Source: Desarmillaria ectypa
Taxonomy: Eukaryota; Basidiomycota; Agaricomycetes; Agaricales; Physalacriaceae
Direction of reading: 5' to 3'
Assembly: GCA_030407005.1 (NCBI GenBank)
Contig: JAUDYN010000002.1
Location: 2,666,001-2,730,000, forward strand
Length of the DNA stretch: 64,000 nt
Below the pieces are notes generated by a model. It was not told the origin of the DNA. It saw only the letters and a list, made by a program, of their open reading frames with translations, and made no database searches. Numbering within the stretch: the stretch's first letter is position 1; every line of letters begins with the position of its first letter. The position numbers were made by a program, and so were the translations under genes. This document shows positions 59,306-64,000 of this stretch, piece after piece.

Positions 59306-59629
59306 GTTCGCCATGAAATTGCCTTGAAGACAGATCTTTATGCAACCATCGGCAGGAGAAAGTGACCATAGATACTATATGAATAGCTGAATATACATGC
59401 AACAATAGCCTCATATCTAGATGTCAAAAAATCTGGCTTCGAACGTTATGCGTTGACTTGAAGTTTGAAGAGGAACTTAAAAAGAGAAGCCTTGAAATTG
59501 TTGAGACCGTGGTAAATCCTATCACGTGGCGCGGAGATTTAGCGTGGGAACAGAGTCATCGAACGCAAAGGGATTCTGCCCAACGCCGCCTTCGACCTCA
59601 AGACCTCAAGAACGCCGTCGTTGCCCCCC
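59306..59629. other. Upstream region of RPL26
   Basis: Between the sirtuin relic and the RPL26 ATG. It should hold the ribosomal-protein promoter. No gene is seen. The plus-strand open frame across 59458-59919 overlaps the true first exons and is not a gene. Confidence 0.5.
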
Positions 59630-60308
59630 ATGAAATTTTCTGCAGGTGGGTGTCATGCTCGATACCTACTCCTCTGTCTTTTCCCGGAAGATTTTGGCCA
59701 GAAATATGGCTGGATTCGCAACTTGGAAACTGGATAACGCTGAGACTAATATGTTTTGGTAGACGTCTCATCTTCGCGGCGCAAGGCCCGCAAGGCTCAC
59801 TTCGATGCGCCCTCATCTGTCCGCCGAAAGATCATGTCCTCTGCCCTCTCCAAGGAGCTCCGCGGCAAGCACAACGTACATCTACTTCTATCTCATTGGC
59901 CGGAATATTTTCTCATTGACATACTCAGGCTCGCTCGCTACCCGTTCGCAAGGATGACGAAGTTCGCATTGTTCGTGGCAAGTACAAGGGGCGGGAAGGA
60001 AAGGTGACACAGGTATACCGCAAGAAGTGGGTTATCCACGTTGACCGTGTGCAACGGGACAAGTCCAATGGCGCCTCTGCCCCCATCGGTATTCACCCCA
60101 GCAATGTCGTCATCACGACCATCAAGATGGATAAGGATAGGTGCGTTGCATTGATGTAAAAATTTCTCGATTGTACTGAGAATTCTGTCAGGCGCGCAAT
60201 CTTGGACCGCAAGGACAGGAAGAAAAATACGTCAACGGATGTTGAGATGGTGGATGTGCGTTGCCCTTTATTTTTCATCTACACCTGATGCTTATGCCCA
60301 CCCAGTAA
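59630..60308 (+). CDS. RPL26: Cytosolic 60S ribosomal protein L26 (uL24)
   Basis: Five exons (59630-59645, 59763-59875, 59929-60140, 60192-60255, 60306-60308) give 135 residues. [93 protein letters not shown] and [12 protein letters not shown] show the KOW-domain family. The first exon is only 16 bases and the last is just the TAA stop codon: a GT donor directly follows GAT of MVD at 60255 and the acceptor cccag is followed by TAA. Short first exons are usual for ribosomal-protein genes. If the last intron were retained, translation would add 12 codons before a TGA. Confidence 0.95.
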
Positions 60309-61056
60309 TTCATTTCTTAGCTGTCGTCTCTTTCATATTTACATCGACGTACAAAAGCCATCCATGTATCTATGCATTTGCGAAGATATGCCACATGACC
60401 ACCGCCCTCTGTTGAATGAAGATTCGTTCAAAGATAATATGATCCTCAGAAGTTTTGATTTTCGATTTACGAATTTGATTATGTCCCAGTTTACTCGGAG
60501 TTCTAGATCATTTGGCGTTCAGAGGGGGGGGATTTTGCTCCCTATATCAAGTCTTCTGTTGACGCCCTCTGGCAACCGCTCTACCGTTACTCACCGTCCC
60601 GTCCTCGTGAGATATAGTTTGCTGCCAATGATCTCTTGTTTGAGCCCTTCGACTCGATTGACATCTGGTATTTCTGCTGCGAGCACTTTCGTTCCTTCGC
60701 AGGGAACTTTGAGTCCATGGTGAGGACAACTCATATCACAACCTCAGCTGTTGAGTTCCCTACGGCTGCCTACCCTTTTAATAGGCCTTGCGTAAACTTG
60801 TACCCTAACTCTCGTCTAGCGTTTCTTTTCATCGGTGCTACATCGGAGGAACATTTCAAGGTTTATGTCTAGTTAGCACTTGGACGACTGTTCGAGTACC
60901 GCCAAGAGGGAGATACTGCAACCCTTTCAGCAATTCATAAATGAAAGCGGCATTAAAAGAAAACCTTGAAACGGAGACATGAGATTAGATTTTGTTTGTA
61001 TTTCTGCTTTGTTACAACAATGCGACAGCAATATGACAGGAAAGGGTGTTATACAG
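60309..61056. other. Intergenic, convergent genes
   Basis: About 750 bases between the RPL26 stop and the UBA3 stop. Frames of 60-119 codons occur on the plus strand (60364-60723, 60636-60872) without recognisable family features. Most should be 3' flanks. A gene remnant cannot be excluded. Confidence 0.45.
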
Positions 61057-62706
61057 TTATTGCTTATAAGTGATGTTCAATGAAAGACTAAAAGGTAACG
61101 TGCTGGCAGTGACGGTAACCTCCCCTCCCTCTGGGAGCAGCTCTGATACCTTTTTCTGCAAATTGGGGCGGGTGCTGGCTTCCAGTTGAGGAGGAGCCTG
61201 GAGATAAATTTGTATCGGTCCAGATGATAGCGATGGCTTCTTGATCTGGCTGTAGAGGATTTTAGCAGTTGAAAATGCGACAGGGTAGAACATACATATC
61301 CTGCTTTTCTGTCAGCATGTCGATCAACTCTTCGACAGTAACCTCCGGGGCGATGGGTATCTCTAAAGATTCTCCTCCGCATACGGGACAATCGTCTCGC
61401 TTTTCGTGTTCAAATGTATACGAATAGATACCCTCCGTACCAATGAGCATGAAATAGTTGTTCAAGAAAGCGGCCGAGCTAGTGGCAATCTTGAAAGCCT
61501 CATTACAACAAGCCGCTATCGACCACGTTTAAGCTCGACATTTTTGGGATGAGGAATTGAAAACAAACCTGCAATGATAGCATTGGTAGATGCAATAGCA
61601 GGGATGATGTTTTTGACCACTCCTTGGGTGAGTGACCATGTCACACCTTCTATTTTGAACTCTCTCGCACGCGCAGAGGCGACCGTGTACAGCCAATTGA
61701 TATGGTCTGGATCATCAGTATCCATCTTCTTGTCTGTGGAAACGAGTTAATAAGCCAACCGAGCTCGTGGGTGGGTGGCTTACCTCCATGAATCCGCGGC
61801 CATTCGAGCACTGATGCCCACTCTATGCAGTGTTCCGGAAGACGCGGTGTGTTGGCGATGGTACAGATGGGGAAAGCAGTAGGTTTGTTCAACATATCCA
61901 GAGAGCATTCATAACACGATGTAATTGTTGGTAGGATGACGCGGGCTTGACCCTTGAACCCTGTATACACGTTAGCTGGGGAATATGCACCAATAATGTA
62001 TGTACGAACCTTCTGTGCCGCCATCAATTAGAGGTTTCAGACTCTCAGGGTTCTCAGGATCGACAAGATTGACGAGAGTCGCGTTTATCCATCTCCGTGC
62101 TTCGACAGAATCGAGGCCACAGATGACGAGATTGAATTGCATGTAATATTCATCGTCTTTATCCTGTATTTTGCCAAAATACCTGCACAATAATTTGTTT
62201 TGTTGTGTACAATATTCTGAATACACTCACGGCGTGACCTTGACTCCCGGTACCCTCCTCATGATGAACTCTGCCGCCACCGTTGCCTTGGGCTGACCAA
62301 CGTCTTTCGGCCTGGGACAAGTGAGCCACACGAGTCGTACGAGGCGTAGCAGCACCTACCTAAAAAGAAACTGTCGATTGAGATTACTGATATCAATGGT
62401 GTCCATGTCAATAACATGTATGTCCTTGAACCCGGTAAGCGCAAGATTGGCGAGAATCTCGCAGCCCAGACCGCCTGCACCAATGACGAGGATTTTGGCC
62501 TGGTTGCGAAGAAAGTCCTTGACCTACGTCAGTCGTCAGTCAGCGTCGAGTGGCCTGTTCGAGAGAGAAAACGCGCGTACCCCGTCCCCTGCCATGAATG
62601 CGGGATCGGTGCGGGGACCCGGTGTGTCGAGTATCTGGTCTATATGGTCGTATCGCCCTGCCCAGTCCTGACTCGCGATGCCATTAGGGTCTGCCGTTGT
62701 CGCCAT
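61057..62706 (-). CDS. UBA3: NEDD8-activating enzyme E1 catalytic subunit Uba3
   Basis: It activates the ubiquitin-like protein NEDD8/Rub1 together with Ula1/APP-BP1, for cullin modification. [20 protein letters not shown] starts the protein. The ATP-binding ThiF fold has [20 protein letters not shown] and [37 protein letters not shown] and the zinc-site Cys pairs ([18 protein letters not shown]) follow. The catalytic Cys lies in [20 protein letters not shown]. The C-terminal ubiquitin-fold domain ends [10 protein letters not shown] at 61057-61059. About eight exons. The gene is divergent from RCL1 with 119 bases between start codons. Confidence 0.94.
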
Positions 62707-62825
62707 AGGATACCAGCTGTATGTGAGGAGAGAACGGGTATCGAATATTGATAATCCAAGTCGAAGCCCAGTTTCCTTTTTGGTCATCGTGTACGCCGCG
62801 CCTTTCCTTTTTCCTTTGTCGTCAA

Positions 62826-64000
62826 ATGGCACAAACAGGCTCTTTGCTCCATTACAGCGGTCACCAGCACTTTCGTGATCGCCTGGTACTATCGATATTG
62901 AGTGGGAAGCCAGTGCGAATCGACAAGATACGCTCAGACGACAAAAATCCAGGTCTTCGAGGTATGTACTACCCACATCTTGTTTTCCCTGCTTATTCTT
63001 TTCAGATTTCGAAATAAGTCTTCTCAGGCTACTGGAGAAGGTTACCAATGGGACCATAATTGAAATATCAATAACTGGTACGCATAAAGGTGCTAAAAGC
63101 AACAAAACACTGAGCAGAAAGCAGGTACTGCTATTTTACTGAAGCCTGGTATCATATCTGGAGGCCCTTTGGTTCATGATTGCCCTCTATCTCGTTCCGT
63201 TGGCTATTTCCTCGAGCCCATCATCATGCTGGCACCCTTTTCTAAAAAACCTTTCCAACTCACCTTGAGAGGAGTAACGACCGACGAACACGACCTTTCC
63301 GTACGTCGACAGATATGAAACGTGAATTGATGCTCATTTTACTAGGCAGATCTGATACGAACGGTGACGCTACCTCATTTGCAGCTTTTTGGTCTCACTG
63401 ATGGCGTGGAATTACGAGTAAGCTTACTGGTTTGGATTGGGAACTCTCAAGCTCATGTCATTTAGATAAAAAAGCGAGGTGCTGCTCCCGCTGGCGGTGG
63501 AGAGATTCAGTTTCTGTGCCCAATAGTCAAGCAGGTTAAGACTCTTAACTTCGTGGAACCGGGAAAGATAAAACGAATACGCGGTATCGCGTCAGTATAC
63601 TGTCCTATCAACTGAAGCCATAATTCCAACTCGATTTTCACAGACATGCTGTACGCGTGAGCCCGCAATTTTCCAATAGAATGATAGAGGCATGCCGTTC
63701 TGTCATAAACCGATATATTCCCGATATATATCTCTATTCAGACGTTTACAAAGGCGACGAGAGTGGAAAGTAAGTCGTCGCTGTCCTTGCGCATTCTCAC
63801 TTTTTACGTGACCCTTCCAGATCCCCAGGCTATGCGTTGACGCTCTTGGCTGAATCGACGACCTCGGCGATCCATTGTTCGGAGGCGATCTCTCGACCAG
63901 GAGTGACACCGGAGGAGATAGCACTGGAGGCTACTCGTTCCCTCTTAACAGAAATTGAAAGGGGAGGTTGCGTTGATCAAAAGCACCAGACCCTTGTCAT
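62826..64000 (+). CDS. RCL1: RNA 3'-terminal phosphate cyclase-like protein Rcl1, 3' end cut by the window
   Basis: MAQTGSLLHYSGHQHFRDRL and VLSILSGKPVRIDKIRSDD start the fold. LRLLEKVTNGTIIEISITGT, KPGIISGGPLVHDC, RSVGYFLEPIIMLAPF, LTLRGVTTDEHDLSADLIRT and KKRGAAPAGGGEIQFLCP are the Rcl1 blocks. Rcl1 works with Bms1 in the nucleolar SSU processome and is needed for 18S rRNA maturation. It lacks cyclase activity in the known family. At least six introns of about 50 bases are present. The reading frame is still open at 64000 (LLTEIERGGCVDQKHQ), so the last part lies outside. Confidence 0.94.

Noticed and set aside
59458..59919. 153-codon plus-strand frame before RPL26
   Set aside because: It reads through the true RPL26 start and first intron in another frame. 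The RPL26 model explains the coding signal.
1..64000. CRISPR arrays, prophage, insertion sequences, operons, tRNA genes
   Set aside because: The DNA is nuclear fungal. No regularly spaced repeats, phage or IS genes, or clear tRNA box A/B pairs were seen by eye. A tRNAscan run could still find a missed tRNA.

Overview
The window reads as nuclear DNA of a filamentous basidiomycete, most likely an Agaricomycete. Genes are dense, lie on both strands, and are split by many introns of about 45-70 bases with GT-AG ends (a few GC-AG). Several families are typical of mushroom-forming fungi: a secreted-domain/one-TM membrane protein, a DUF7918-type protein, and a pair of paralogues with repeated WP[VI] motifs. 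I cannot name the species. Gene models were spliced by eye from reading frame, splice sites and family alignment. Outer boundaries are firm in most cases and inner junctions are less certain.

Layout. 0-9.6 kb: aldo/keto reductase (-), one-pass membrane protein (-), CHMP7-like ESCRT-III protein (+), HSP12-like stress protein (-), aldehyde dehydrogenase (-). 9.6-14.4 kb: gene-poor, with a decayed gene ending in a HicA-fold module. 14.4-19.3 kb: a J-domain/ankyrin/GR-tail protein (-) divergent from a BCS1-type AAA protein (+), then BUD23 (-). 19.3-21.9 kb: gene-poor. 21.9-31.7 kb: BET3, mitochondrial uS13 (-), XAP5/FAM50, LUC7, and a 1000-residue protein with a putative Ig-like domain. 31.9-40.4 kb: a USP48-type deubiquitinase (-), GAA1 (+), SAM37/metaxin (-). 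40.9-50.3 kb: pectate-lyase-like PL1 (+), DUF7918-like (-), POP4 (+), ExoIII-type AP endonuclease (+), OTU1 (-), VMA8 (+). 50.4-57 kb: two paralogues of unknown function (-) flanking a succinate/fumarate carrier (+). 57.1-64 kb: FRG1 (-), a decayed sirtuin (+), RPL26/uL24 (+), UBA3 (-), and RCL1 (+), which runs off the end.

Most genes are housekeeping: ribosome biogenesis (BUD23, RCL1, RPL26, POP4), splicing (LUC7, XAP5, FRG1), mitochondria (BCS1, uS13m, SAM37, SFC1), ubiquitin/NEDD8 (USP48-like, OTU1, UBA3), membrane traffic and GPI anchoring (BET3, CHMP7, GAA1, VMA8). They do not form one pathway. Several neighbours share short divergent promoters, as between uS13m/XAP5 and UBA3/RCL1. The less ordinary content is the HicA-fold relic, the sirtuin pseudogene, the paralogous pair, the J-ankyrin-GR fusion, the Ig-like protein, and some unusual exon structures. 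I found no CRISPR array, prophage, intact transposon or recognisable tRNA.
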